From Aphelocoma coerulescens (lineage: Eukaryota; Chordata; Aves; Passeriformes; Corvidae), in the NCBI RefSeq assembly GCF_041296385.1, contig NC_091013.1, positions 11,422,001 to 11,486,000 on the forward strand: a stretch of DNA of 64,000 bases, in the 5' to 3' direction. The notes under the pieces were generated by a model. The model searched no databases, was not told the origin of the DNA, and saw nothing but the letters and a program-made list of their open reading frames with translations. The position numbers and the translations under genes were made by a program. The number at the start of each line of letters is the position of its first letter. Position 1 is the first letter of the stretch. Shown piece by piece: positions 1 through 24,706 of the stretch.

Positions 1-428
1 ATGATTTTGTACATTTCATAGATTCACCTTGACTTTGAAATATTTGATTTTATTTTATTCTCCAAGGATTTGGAGAGCCTTAGAAAGCCAACAAATAGCA
101 ATCAGAAGGCTGGAGGAGGAAACCTCAGCTTTTCAAAGAGAGCTCATTTCTCAGTGAGCAGGGGCATCAGACTCACTGTGCCTGAGACTCCGGGTATAAT
201 GGCACCTGAAAGCACCATTTTCCCTTAGTTGGACTGGCTATGAAGTGGAGAATTTACTGAAGTGGGAGCTAAGGAAATCCAGCAGCTCTTTGAACAACTG
301 CCATGTGCACGGTTAGGAGACTTTCAGCCTTGTTTATGTCTGCTTTACTCCAGTTCTCTGGACTTCACTCTGTTCTTTCTAATAATCTCTTGTAGTGCAA
401 TGGTATCTCAGTCCTGATGTCTCCTTAT

Positions 429-476
429 GAAAACAAAGCAAAATAAAGCAAAGCAAAGCCAAACAAACAAAAACAC
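429..476 (+). repeat. A-rich tract of AAAGCA and AAACAA units
   Basis: Imperfect AAAGC and AAAC units; simple sequence. Confidence 0.85.
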
Positions 477-2306
477 AATTCAAGGATCTATGAGGAATAA
501 AAATATTCTCGAAAATTAAATGCGTGTGGTTCTCAATCTGTGTCCAACTCCTTATGCTCTAGATTGCTCTTTGAAGGGATCTTGAAAGACATATATCTGG
601 TAAGGTGCCCAAGATGACTAAAAGGGAATTTTTCTCCTACATTCCCTAAAGAACAACTTGGCAAGCATCATTTCAAGCAGGTAGCATCTTTACTGCTGCT
701 TCTCACTCTTCAAATAACTAACAACATCAAAAAAATGTAGGAATGGTATTTGCTATGTGGCACTGAGAGCTATTCACAAGCTCTTTTGTTTAGAATAGTG
801 AAGAGGTAATCGGAGAAAATAGGAGATGAACTTAACTGACACCATTATTTACAATAGGAAATTTGGCAGATATTCAGGTAGGTCCTATTACCTAGGAAAA
901 AAACATTTTCTACCTCTAGCAAGATTGTATAAATGGCTTCAGACAGCAAACAGGTGGTGAAGGAAGTATCTGATAAATTTGGGTTTCCAGGCAAAGGATA
1001 TCTGTAATTTCCTGTGGCAGCAGGACTAGATGAGTGCTAGTCGTGTTCACCTACCTGGTCATGACATGACCAGAAAAGATCTTCCCTGTACCTCTCCCAC
1101 CCCATGTCACCCCAGCAATGTATCTGTGTCACATTATCCCAGCAATGGCTTGCTTACAAGTTTGTCTTCTCCTTGCAGCACATGGGAAATGTCATGCCAT
1201 GAATAAACCCAGATTTTTGGGACTTCCTTGATTTTTTATGAGTGCTACTTATTTTATTTTTTGTTGCACAGTTCTATAATTAAATGGTTACAAATTAAAA
1301 TACCCATGTACAGGAATAAAATTGTATAAAGTGCTTTTTGTGATGTGACTACGATTTGAGAGTGCTTATTGCAACAATTTTGTCCCAGATATCTGCACAG
1401 TTTGCAGATTCATGCGTTTTACTGAGGTAGGCATAGGTTAGTGGTCTCAAAGAAGGAGCCTGATGTCACTGAACTATTTTGCTGAGATAGATGGAGAGAC
1501 AGTTGTGTTACTGTTCTCCTCACTGCTTTGTATTTACATAATTGTTCCATTTGAAGTTGCCTGGGTCTTAAGATGACAAATGTATAATGTTCTAATGTGA
1601 TGATGAAGGTAAACTTATAATACTAATTGTTTAAATTTTCTACTGAAGTGTTCCTAGGAACTCAGGGCTGCAGTGAGCTGTTCACCAGAGAATATTAACT
1701 CCAGCAAACAACTTCTATATCTGTAAATTCATTGCCACTTGTGTTTTAAACTTACGATGAATAACAGGATTTCCTAAACAAATCTCTCTATGATTTACCT
1801 GTCATGCAAAGAATGGAGAGAAAATTTTGAAAAGTCTCTCACTTAACTTCCTACAAAACATCAGGAGGAAACAAACCTTCCCTTTAAAAAGAATTGTGTA
1901 AACTCAGGTTTAAACAGGTTAAGTAATTGCGTTGCTAATTTAATTTTTTTTATTTATGTTTGCTTTTCAAGTGTGTGTGCAGACTTTGCAGCTTAATGGA
2001 ATATTTTGAGCCCATAACTGATATTTTCAAGACTTTCTTTTTTACATCGTAGAAGGTCAGAATAGTATCAGGATGTTGCTTCATATAAGTAGTCTATGTG
2101 GATGTGAAAAATGGTGTGCTGAGAAAAAAAATACAACTTTTTTTCAACTCAAAACTTTGCACCTGTAACTCTCTTCTCAGGAAAGAAGGCATCTACTCAC
2201 CCTAAACATCTCTGCATAGAGTTTTCATGTGGACCCCAACCTTAGGCCTTAGAGCAAGCTTTGAGTGCTTGTACTTCTAGTTCAGTCTGCAAGGTAAACA
2301 GATATG

Positions 2307-2356
2307 AGAGGATGGGATGGGACAGGATAGGATGGAATGGGGCAGGATGGGATGGA
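2307..2356 (+). repeat. Degenerate GGATG-type minisatellite
   Basis: About ten imperfect units of GGATGG, GGACA and GGATA follow one another on the plus strand. It is purine-rich. No function is evident. Confidence 0.85.
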
Positions 2357-4424
2357 AATTTCTGTGAGAGTGCTCAGGTGTGGTGTTAGCTGATTGAGAT
2401 GGCAATTTCCTGTAGCTGTCATTTAGTGGATTGCACACTAACCTGGCAAGCTGACCTCTCTCTATGCTCGGTGCTGGTGTTTACTTTGAACATGGAACAA
2501 ATGGGAAATATTGTCAGCTGTTCCTGCTCTTCTGGCTGCTTTGCCATAGGATATCTGTCCCTCCACATCTGATGGTTCTCATGTTTATTTTCATTAACAT
2601 CAGTAGCAACTCACTGCCCACCTTCCCTGTGTGTTGCCTACAGCAAGTAGGACAGGGGTGGTATATTGAGCCCATGGTTCCTTCTGCACCCACCTGATAT
2701 AGGAGTAACTAAACATGAGGCCAAAGGGGTCTGTGCTCTCCTTCTCCATGCACAGGAACACATTTTCCCCACTGTGGAGCTTTTCAGTTGCAGACATGTG
2801 GTGCAGCCGCCTGTTCTGGCTTGCACATCTTTATGAGTCACAAAATGTGTTTGAGAGTATGGGCTCAGTAGGTATTAATTGCTCCTGGATGATTTTGTAT
2901 TTTTGAGGGGGGCAGAGAGAGAGCTAATATTTGATTAACAGAAAAATAGAAGGTTAAAAAACATATCCATTTTATTTTTTTAATAATTTGTGTGTTCCTT
3001 TTGTCATGTCTTGATGTTTAAGAAATGTCTTTATAAAAAGGTATCAATAATACCCCCCTCAAATTCTTAGCTCTCACATTTTGCTTCAATTTGTTTTCCT
3101 AATACTAGTGATCAAGAAAAGAAATGTTTGTACTCTCTGTAGGCTCAATATTAGATAATCTATTTTATTTAATATTTAGATCCTAGAGAATCATGTAACT
3201 CTTACTTCCCCAAAATAAAAATACTTGAATTGACTATTGAATGTTTCTGAAATGATGTTATCTAAGGTATTGGCTATTTATTGTTAAGAATGCTCATAAG
3301 CTTTTGGAATGAGACTGGTTGTAATCACAAGCTGAATACTTCCCTTTAAAAAACCTCAATCAAAATATACTCATTTTTTAGTAATCTGAACAGCTTCAGA
3401 ATTGATATGTTTTCCACATAAGGTATCAGAGCTGCCTTTGTAATTTCTTCTCTAACTACTTCATGACCCTGTGAACTCTAAACCTAACCCCAGAGTTTAT
3501 TAGTCCAGAGCAAAAGTCAAACTTTGTTATGAACAGGATTTAAACAAACAAACAAACAAAAAGGCATGGGAAAACTCTTAATAGCTGAAACATTTTTATC
3601 ATTTTCACTCCCCAGGGCAACAACCCTGAGTTTCGGAACATCAAGTCAAGGCTGTGTGGTGAAGTGTGATGCTGCCAACATCTTGGAGGATAGAGCCAGA
3701 GTCAATGGAAAATGGCCCAGCAAAATTACATCACAAACAGTTCAGTATCCATGCTAAATTCATTGAATCTGAAATTAAAGACACAATGGTGTTCTTCAAC
3801 CTCCACTCAGTGGGCTATTTAGGAGGTGAAGAGATGTGCTTATACAAAAAAAAAAAAAAAAGCAAGGGGGAACTTGCAGCCTTCATAATATAAGGAAACT
3901 CATTGTTATGAGGTTGCTTACATTTTTTCTGTTGCCAGCCACATTAACCTATTTCTCAGCTGGGTTAGAAAAAGCGTTCTAATAACAGCACAACAGATAG
4001 GGGGTGGGAGTGAAGGAATATAGTTACTCTAGTTAATAAACTAAGTCTGTTACAGAGGTTTTTTTTAGTGCTGACAGATTTTTGCCATCCTCTTGATCAC
4101 AACAGAAGACAAACAAAAATCTCTCTGTGCTAGACTATCAACAAGTACAAAATCATTCGGAAGTGTATTAGACATACAGGGACATATTTGTGTTGCTGAT
4201 CTGTCTGGATGGCCTCCAAAAAAGCCAGTTGCTTGATGTAGGTCAGCCAGAGTACAGAGCTTTGCATGACAAAAGAAACCACAATACAGTCAAAAAGCAA
4301 GTGGGTATTTTGCCCTTTATTCTTCATTGGCCTTTTTTCTATTTTGGACTTACTTTACTATGGTGGGCTTTTCTTCCTTCTTTGGATTTTAATTAAAGTC
4401 TCCTTAGGCTTACTAACTTGATAT

Positions 4425-4460
4425 TTTCTTCTTTTTTTTTTTTTTTTTTTTTGTTCTTTT
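4425..4460 (+). repeat. Poly-T tract
   Basis: About 21 consecutive T flanked by TTTTCTTC and GTTCTTTT. Confidence 0.95.
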
Positions 4461-5905
4461 AGTTTAAAAATGAAGGACTCCTGTTTACTAGGCCACTTTC
4501 CCCCAAATCTCACTGCTTTATCTATAATTTAATGTGTCATTAATGAACAATATCCAAATAAAACTTTGTGAATTTTGGTCAGGCGGGTATAACAAGCTTT
4601 CTGACTATTTTGAAGCTGATTATCACCCATTATGTAACATATACATGGTTTTCACAGCTGTGCAGTAATAGAAGAATCTTACTTTGTATCTAAGCCTAAC
4701 AATATTTAACTCTGAACCAGATCATATTGAAAGTGTTTGATGTTGGCTGCCAGGTGAGAACTGGGTCCCCACTAAAATTCAAAAGGCATTTTGGTGCTCC
4801 TTTCCTTGCAGCCAAGATTTCATCTTGTCACAGACTGCAAATATGAATTCTTTTTCTCTTTGTTTTTCCAATTTTCTTCTCTCACACAAATCAATCATAC
4901 ACTCATTCAGATTTATTAGATTGACTCTCAAATCATAGTGCTGCAACTGAGAACAGAATCAGACCCAGCAATGCATTTTGCCTTCGAAATAATTAGCTGC
5001 ATTCAATACAGTCTCCCATTTCTGTCCAGCTATGTATGCTGTCTGGAGAACCTACAGGCTGAATTTACACAAGCTGTGCAACAGAGTCCTTTCATAACAC
5101 GGACTACCCTGATTAGAGAGAGCCTTATAAAGACAGAGCACCACACTTGGATAGTTCACGTGCATAGAATCCACATACAGACCCAAAGTTTTTGACCAGG
5201 CAGAGTAAGTTTTTCTGATCATCACACTGTGCCTTTTTTAAAATAAAGTGCTATATGCTTATGGCTAAACCTTATATGTGGCTATTGCATGCACAGTTCA
5301 GGCTGCATTGTCAAAAACCAAAACACCTTCATCAAAAAATGATGGAGCCTAAGAACTAGGGCAATGACAGTTTTTGTTGGTTTTCGTTTGTTTGTTTGGG
5401 TTTTTTTTCATTTTATTTTTGTGTTCTAACAGAACTTATGTCAAGCATAGAGCACGTGAACACACAACACCTTCCTTCTCTGTTCCCCACACAGAGCTGT
5501 TCACAGAAGAGGAATACTGAGGAGGAATGTTTCTAAAGCCACAGACAGCTTCTCCATTTATTTCAGGTTTTGTGGTTTGTTTCTCTTTTCTTTTGGTTTG
5601 TTTTTCTTATATTTAATATTAAGACAAAACATTATAAGCAAAACTTTCTTTAAGTAGTGTGAGTATCAAATAGTATCTGTCAATCCCTGAATCATGCTAT
5701 TCAAAGTGCTTAAATCTATACTAAAAATAGAGGAACAGAAAAGTACTTCCCATGTGGCTAAGAAAACACCTACCAATTGTCTAAATGTGACTGTGGTCAG
5801 ATAATTTCATTTTACATTTATTCCACATCCCAGTCTTTATACCAGGGCATGTAAAGGAGAAAAAAAATAATGCATTGCTTTCAGAGGATCCTGGGTATTT
5901 GGGAC

Positions 5906-5995
5906 TGTTGTGGTTTAAGCCCAGATGGAAAATATGTACCACACTGCCACTCGTTCAACCCCTCCTCTTCTCCCCCTCTCAGCCCAGTGGAAACC
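5906..5995 (-). mobile_element. Short diverged fragment of an endogenous retrovirus LTR
   Basis: On plus this begins TGTTGTGGTTTAAGCCCAG, then a block GTACCACACTGCCACTCGTT followed by a C/T-rich stretch and CCCAGTGGAAAC. This is the reverse complement of the 3' end of the same LTR type found at 32555, so it points to minus. The similarity stops near 5995, before the part with the poly(A) signal, so the copy is truncated or eroded. Confidence 0.65.
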
Positions 5996-7249
5996 AGGAC
6001 AGGCATCCAGATGAATGAAGGAAAATGCCATCAGTGCCTGACAGGTGTCTGTAAGAGCAAATAAATAATAGCTTTCTTGAAGCAAAAATGCAAAGCTCTC
6101 TTAAAATTTTATGTGACTTGGCAGCCTAATTTCTATTTTGTGGATGTTTGGCACATGTCCAGAGACACCATAATAAAGCACAGATTGTAGAAAAGGACTT
6201 GAGCTAAATCTCAGAGAAATAAACATTTTAAGCAAATAAAAATCAGTGCACACCTCAAAGGTCTATTTTCTTCTTATGCAGATACTGAGATTTCTTGACT
6301 TTCACAACAGGAGCACAGTCATTTCATCCCACACTGTCAGTTCTGGATTGCTCCCACAAACATCCCCCAAACTGCAGCCTCTCTGCTCACTTCTCATTAA
6401 GAAGACCAAAATATTATAGGATATACTTTTCTGGTTTGTGACAATCATGATGAGCAAACCCCACACATCCATTATATCGGCTGATATCATTCAGCTGCCA
6501 TAAAAATATCTAAAGCTAATTAATTACATAAATAGACTCTAAGGCCTGTTTGCCAGGACACCAGTTACGATTCAGTGGGGGTAAATCAAACCCATGACTC
6601 TCTGACAGTGTGCTGCAACCTGTAACTCTACCCCAGCTCCTCTGCTTCTGCCAGCAGGGACTAGCAGAGAGCTTGGCCTGAGTGTGTTGCAGAGCTGCAC
6701 CACTCCTTTCTCCTTCCAAAACCAGAAAGGACTTCCTGTTATTTAACACATAAATATGAGCAAGGTGCTTATTTAAGTTGTCTTAAAGATGTCTGGATGT
6801 AAACACAGTGGTGGGCTTTTTTTCTTCCCTGTCAGCCATGGTACATGCATTATTTGCAACTCCTCAAAGATAGAATCATACATAAAAATAAAACTAATTT
6901 ATTTATTCATTAAAGTGAATAAAGTGTTTTTAATACTTCCAGGTCTGATTTAAATATTAATTTTGTATAAATAAAGTTTATTCTGAAAACAATTATATTT
7001 CTGGTAATCATGTCATTTTTTCTGCCTGAGTTCTTACTGAAATCATGTCAAAATTAATAAAGTTTTATTTATTGTAACAAGCTAAAACCAAATGAAAGAA
7101 GATTTCTTCGTCCTGAATATATCATTTTAAAGCAAATACAGTTTTTGGAACATTAAAATACAAGGGACTCTGAAACCCACAGGAAAATAATGTTTTGCTC
7201 TTATGTTTTTTTTGAAAATAACACTTTCTATAATACAACGTGACAAACC

Positions 7250-8255
7250 AACTGCAATGCTGTCTTTTTTTATTCCCCTTTGGTTTGGAAGTCATCAGTG
7301 TACATATCAGCAGGACTCTGCACTTCAGTGCCTATTGCCTCACTTGTCTTACTCGCCTGACATTTGCAAATGTTATTTGCAGGATTTTGAAAGTTGGAAA
7401 AGAAAAAAAAAAAATTAAGTGCTTAAAAAATAAAATCCACAACCACATTAATACTTTTCCAGGACGTGTTAAAAATAGGGTTGCTTTTATATTTATAAAA
7501 GGGATACAACGAACTCATTCTTAAAATAAGAACTAAAAAAATCCCAAACCCAAGAAAGTGAAAACGAAACCAGCTCTAGTTTCTACACACTCTGTAGTGA
7601 CTACTGTGAAGCAACTGATACAGATTGGGTATTTTCTTTTGTTTGACAGGTATCTATCAAGTTACATGTTAGATGATCAGACTGTAGTGTTACCCCAAAT
7701 GAGGGTCTTTGTAAGGGCAGGGAAGGAGCAGTGCACATTACGGGAGTAGAAATGAAACTGGAGCTCTCAGTGAGCGATGGGGTCCTTCTAAGAACAAAAA
7801 CTTTCCAAAAGAGGTGAGCTGCAGCAGGCATGGCCTTCAGGAATCAGGCTAGGCAGGCCAACAAAATGGATGGTGCTTCTGATATCAACATAGCTTTGTC
7901 CAAGCATTCCCAAGAGAGGTTATAAACAAACAAACAAAAAGTCTAAAACTATACTAATGAAGCAAAAAAGTTTCCTATCTATACAGCAGTCTCTTCATTT
8001 AAAAAAAAATGTAAATATACAAATTCCAATGACATATAAAACAAAGTCAAAAATGTGAATGGGAAGAGACATGGGTAAAACAGGAAGACTGATGATACAA
8101 AGAAATTGCAAAAACATATGTACAAGACCCTGTTTTTCCTCGTTTGTTATCGATTGTAATGCATGTTTAACAGCAGCAGTCGAGGATGTAGTTCCAGGCA
8201 CCAGACTGCAGACTCTGCTCCTACTCAAGGGGGTTGACAGCCCCTTGCATGTCGG
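7250..8255 (-). other. IL1RAPL1: Likely IL1RAPL1 3' untranslated region
   Basis: This sequence directly follows the stop codon on the minus strand. No in-frame coding continues. It is moderately AT-rich, with U-rich runs when read as RNA (for example around 8000 and 8040-8110), which is usual for neuronal 3' UTRs. I found no splice border or repeat in it. The lower limit is inferred from the first canonical AATAAA after the stop (7274-7269, minus strand); the true end could be much lower, since neuronal UTRs are often long and more AATAAA sites follow near 7070 and 6900. Confidence 0.5.
7269..7274 (-). promoter_or_regulatory. Candidate polyadenylation signal AATAAA
   Basis: Read on the minus strand this is AATAAA, about 980 bases after the IL1RAPL1 stop. 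It is the first canonical hexamer I find downstream of the stop. Whether it is used cannot be told from sequence alone; several more hexamers lie in the AT-rich stretch 6880-7080. Confidence 0.35.
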
Positions 8256-20204
<11,949 letters not shown>

Positions 20205-20348
20205 CTCCATCTAGTTCTTCAGCTCCAAAATGATTTCTGTAGAAGAGCATAATCTCTATCTTGTAACACTTGTAGATAGTCACTAAACAAACAAGCAGCA
20301 GCAGAATAGCACCAAGCCCACCAGCAAGCTCAACTGTGTACATCAGCT
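20205..20348 (-). CDS. IL1RAPL1: IL1RAPL1 coding exon: transmembrane segment and juxtamembrane region
   Basis: This exon encodes the single membrane span. The minus-strand acceptor is TTCTTTGCAG and the donor GTAAGG. It completes a Glu codon split with the previous exon, then reads [38 protein letters not shown] and HFGAEELDG, ending with G of an Asp codon. The stretch from about VELAGG to CLVTIY is a hydrophobic helix of about 21 residues, followed by Lys, Tyr, Cys and Lys as a stop-transfer signal, which places the downstream part in the cytoplasm. The 144 bp equal 2 + 47 codons + 1. Counting from the stop puts the helix near residues 358-378, as expected for the family. There is an internal Met near the exon start, but no evidence that it starts translation. 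Confidence 0.96.
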
Positions 20349-23300
20349 CTGCAAAGAATTACAAAATGCAGTAACAACCACATTCCAAACCACAGAAAGA
20401 TCAGCAGCAGACCTTGCACTTTTGTTAAACATTAAAATAAAATAATGAATTATGAACCCCGTATTTATGTATTTATTTCATTATAAGACCCTTGAATGAA
20501 TACCTAATTGATTCTTTTTTTATTCTTCAGTAAGTTTTTTCCCTCTGATACACCATATGAATTGCTCATTTAAAAAATAAATATTGCTGGGGAGAAGTAT
20601 GTAGATAGATCACAGTTTGCTTTACCTAGATAAATGTTGCTGTTTGACTTACAATGAAAGCAAAGGTGAATGTTTCCTTTTTGAGGACTATAACACAAAA
20701 CCAGCTCTTCCCTTACTCCTTATACAAGTAGAATGTGAACAAACTGGACGAGATTAAGGATTTGATTCTTTTTTCCCAAATAAAAAAACCCTCAATAATA
20801 GTAATATTTAAAAAACCCCACAAAACACTTGAGAGATGTGAAGACACATTATCCAAGGAACCCTACAACATCACATCTCAATTGTGTTAATATTTTTAAC
20901 ACTGTTACCCAGAGGTCTGCAGTTCATCTTTATTCTCACTTTTCCCCCAGTGGGCTTAGCCAATGTGTAGACACAGCAAACTGTCCTGACTTGTCTGTTG
21001 TGACATTCGGGCTGACCCCCTGGTGTCTTTGCTGCTGTCTGCTCACAGGGTGGATTGAGATCATCACCATGGAGCTCCGTTCCTGGTCAGTTGTGGCCGC
21101 CACAAGCGCCCAGCACCAGAGCCACTTGTTGGGCCAAAGGTAATATGCCACCATGGACTTTTACCTCCCTCAGTTTGAAAGGTTGCACTCTCAAGGAAGC
21201 TCACAGAGCTCTGTTCCTTTTCATTTGCTTATTGACTGAAAACTGGCAGTGTCAAAAAAGGAGGGTGGGAGGAGGAAGAAACTTGCTCACAATTTTGTAA
21301 TTTTAAATCACTAGATGGCAAATCTGAAGGCCTTCCATGCTTTTCCAAATCACTCAGTTTTGAGGAATGAAAAAAACCCAGATCTTGGAAATCTAAGATA
21401 CAGACTTTGCTTCATAAAAAAAATCTGTGCTGGAACAAGTGTTATTTTCACAGTGTCCTCTTCCAGTGGTAGCTTGTCTGAGCGAAGTACCGTGAACCTG
21501 GAGTAACCTTTTTTGTGTATGTGTGTGGTTGTGCAGATTTGATAATCCAGCACAATACAATTCAATTAGAGAAATAAAAGGTTAGAGGAAAAATTGACAA
21601 TCGCATTTGTTTGACAGCTTCTACTGAGAATCACACACCTTTTTTTTTATTATTACGAGGCAACTGTAAGAAGATTTCATTGCTCTCTAGAAGACACTAA
21701 AAATGTAATAAAATAAAATAAAAAGGCATTTATATTCCATGTCATTCTTTCCAAAACTGTGATGGAAACTCCTTTGTGTTAGATATTTTTAACACTGACA
21801 TGGTTATTTCAAACTCCCTATACTCTTCTGGTCCAGAGAGGGAAATGTTATTAAAAACACTCAACAAAATATGGTTTGCATAGACAAGTAATACAGTATT
21901 TTAGAATATAAATGGAAATGGAAATTACTCTGCACTGCCTTACTATACCCTGTTTATCATTTTGTAATACAGGTGATGCAGCTGTTCAATGGTAACTAGA
22001 AGAAAGACTTTAATATTTTGGGTTGCTAGGCGCAAAATACTCCATTTATGTGCCTGCTGTTATGACTCACTAAAGGCAAAGAAAAACTTTACAGCTGGAA
22101 AACAGAAGTTTTTTCTAAACTAAGGATTTTTATATTAAATGGAAAGAAATAACTGCAGGTATTAATCTGTTTTCTGTCACTATGCATGAAATCAGACTAA
22201 TGCACTGCATCACTTTTGCCATCAGAGTCCCCCTAAGTTACATGTTTCCCCATAAAGTAAGATTATGCCTTTATGTTTGCTTCAGTAAAATCTATCTGAA
22301 AGCACATGAAACTGTCCTTAATTAGGCAATCAAAGCAAACAACAAAATTCTCTAGTCAGCCTGAAACATACTAGCAATTACCTTTTCATGTGTTGCTGCT
22401 GAGTCCATTGGGATCGTACACAGATAAGGTGGTTCTTTCTCAAACATATTTGTTTGCAAAGGTAGTTTCATGGTCTATTGATCTAACAGAGCCAGCTTGT
22501 ATTTTCCTCTGTGCTGGACAGCATCTATCAGCACAAGTTCACTGTGTGTCTTGGGTGCTGTTTGTCAGGGTTCAGAGGCAGAGAGGGGCAGTGATTAGCC
22601 CAGCAGATTGCTGCATCCTTACACCCAGCCCATGAGATGCGTGAGCTAGCCCCAAAGTGCTGGAAGTGGGACAGCCACATCCATGAAGCACCGTGGAAGG
22701 CAGGAGGGATTGGCCTGGGCACAGTGTCACAGAAGGTTGATTGTTTCCAGGCCTTGAGTTTGTGTTTCTGCAGGATGCTAAACTGTGCCCTAGGGGGTCA
22801 CTGGCTGGCTCTTAGCTGCCTCAGGGATTTTAGGAGGTGTTCCTCTATGTTGAGCTGAACTGAAGGTGCAAGAAGCAGAAGGCCTCCACTGTTGGCCCCT
22901 TAGGTGACTGAAGCCATTTCCCATTTCTGTGCCTTGGTTTTCCCAATGTGAACTGAGGAAGGTACTCTGGCTCCTCCCTAAGAAAGGTTACTCCTGAAAG
23001 GTGCTCTGAGTGCCAAGGGTGCTGGTGATGTGTGTGCCAACAGTTTGAACAATGATGTAGTGACTGTTAAAGCCAAGCTAAAGAGTAGCAGCAAGGTTAC
23101 AGCCCATGGTTACCTTCAGAATAATAATTTTTTCTGCTGCTTTATTCTGCCTTTTACTGTGAGATTTGAGCACAGTTGCTGCAGTAGGCATTACACTCCC
23201 TTTGAAGTGTGATCTGTTTTTCCTGCAAAAATTCAAGTTTCCTTTAGTGGCTACATACTAAAAAGATTCAATTTCAGCACAATTCCGCATCAGAAGCAAG

Positions 23301-24657
23301 ACATGAGAAGTGCAAACCTTTTAAAATCTATTTAGCCCCTGTGTCGTGTTGCTCAAATTACAGACCTGGCCCTCCTTAAGGAGCTGAGACTGAATGTAAA
23401 AAATACTTGAGGAAAATTACTTGGCTAACCCTTAGGGGGACAGGCATTCTGTTAAAAACAACAAACGAGCAAGTGCCAGAGAGTTACATCCAGAAGCACA
23501 GCAATCATTTAGTTATAGGCAATTAACAAGAGTCTTCCACTAGTACAGGAGCAGTTCTACTCCAAGGAAAACACATTGATTACTGCAGCAGTAGTAGATT
23601 GGTTTCTGAATAAATAGCTTCAATTTAAAATAAGATTTGTTACAAGCATTTTGACCAATGGCTACAATTTTTTTCCTTATCAGGAGGCTTTGGCCAAGCA
23701 GCTCAGTGAAAGAGACAGCTAATTAAAAGAAGGCATGTGTCCTCTCCAAATATCTAGGACAATATGGGTGGTAATAAATACAGTGATTTTATACCTTTTC
23801 CTTCCTAATTCCTGGGCACATTTGTAGGATACATCTTTAATCTTCACCTATCTCTAATATTTGATAAACTTCCTTTCACTGTGTCATACAGGTAATTCAC
23901 TTATCATAGCTGAAGTTGTAAGAAGAAAGTAAATAAAAGTATTCTGTCAAAGATTCTTATCTTTTAACTTATATGACATGCTTCAGGGGCTTTACATTTA
24001 ATGATCTGTAAAAATTTAATATTAATTTTATTCATTATTTAGCCCTCATACAGCTGAGCTACTAAGAAAAATAATTATATTTCAAACATTCTTTTTTTCA
24101 TGATTTATAACTCTTTGAGCACATGTGATTTATAGCTGTGTATTCAGTTTCTGAGCCTTTTTCAAAATCCAGTTACAGTCTAAGGTCTCAATTTTGCAAT
24201 CGCTTACGCAGATTGCTCAACTTCATGGAGTATAAGTAATCCCTCTGAAGTCAACAGGACTATTCACAGAGCTTCAGGTTAGCACATAAATAAATCTTTG
24301 CAACTTTGTGGCCTAAACTGATTTCCATTCTCTGCCGGTCTTGGATGATTTAACTCACAAAGAGATAGGGTTTGGTTAGAGGCGGTTCTCAGTTTGTTTA
24401 GGTATACTTTCACAGACTTCAATTATTAAAGGAACCATAAAGATAATGAATATAATTTTGAAGGAGAGCAGGGACTGATGTGTTACAACATGCAGGTTTG
24501 GTTATGAATGGGTGTGTTTCTTCTAGAGGAAGACGGAAGCTGGCTAACACAGGAACACTTGTCTGAGTCTTATTTCATAAAGAGTAGGCAGAGTTTAAGT
24601 TAGCAACAAAGAAACCCATATTCACAGTTTTAAAATGAAAAAGTATGGGTTGTGCTC

Positions 24658-24706
24658 TATTTTATTTTCTTTTTTTCTTTCTTTTTCTTTTTTTTTTTTT
24701 TTTTTT
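24658..24706 (+). repeat. Pyrimidine tract (C/T, then poly-T)
   Basis: CTTT units followed by a run of about 20 T. As read on the gene strand it is an A/G-rich run in an intron. Confidence 0.95.

Larger units (their letters stand above)
1..7249. other. Downstream flank of IL1RAPL1, no gene recognised
   Basis: This AT-rich sequence lies beyond the likely 3' end of IL1RAPL1. Open frames here are short (94 codons or fewer) and resemble nothing I know. It contains a purine-rich degenerate minisatellite (2307-2356), A- and T-rich tracts (429-476, 3541-3562, 3845-3861, 4425-4460, 5367-5421), and a short LTR fragment (5906-5995). Part of it may be an extended 3' UTR. Otherwise I see nothing specific. 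Confidence 0.6.
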
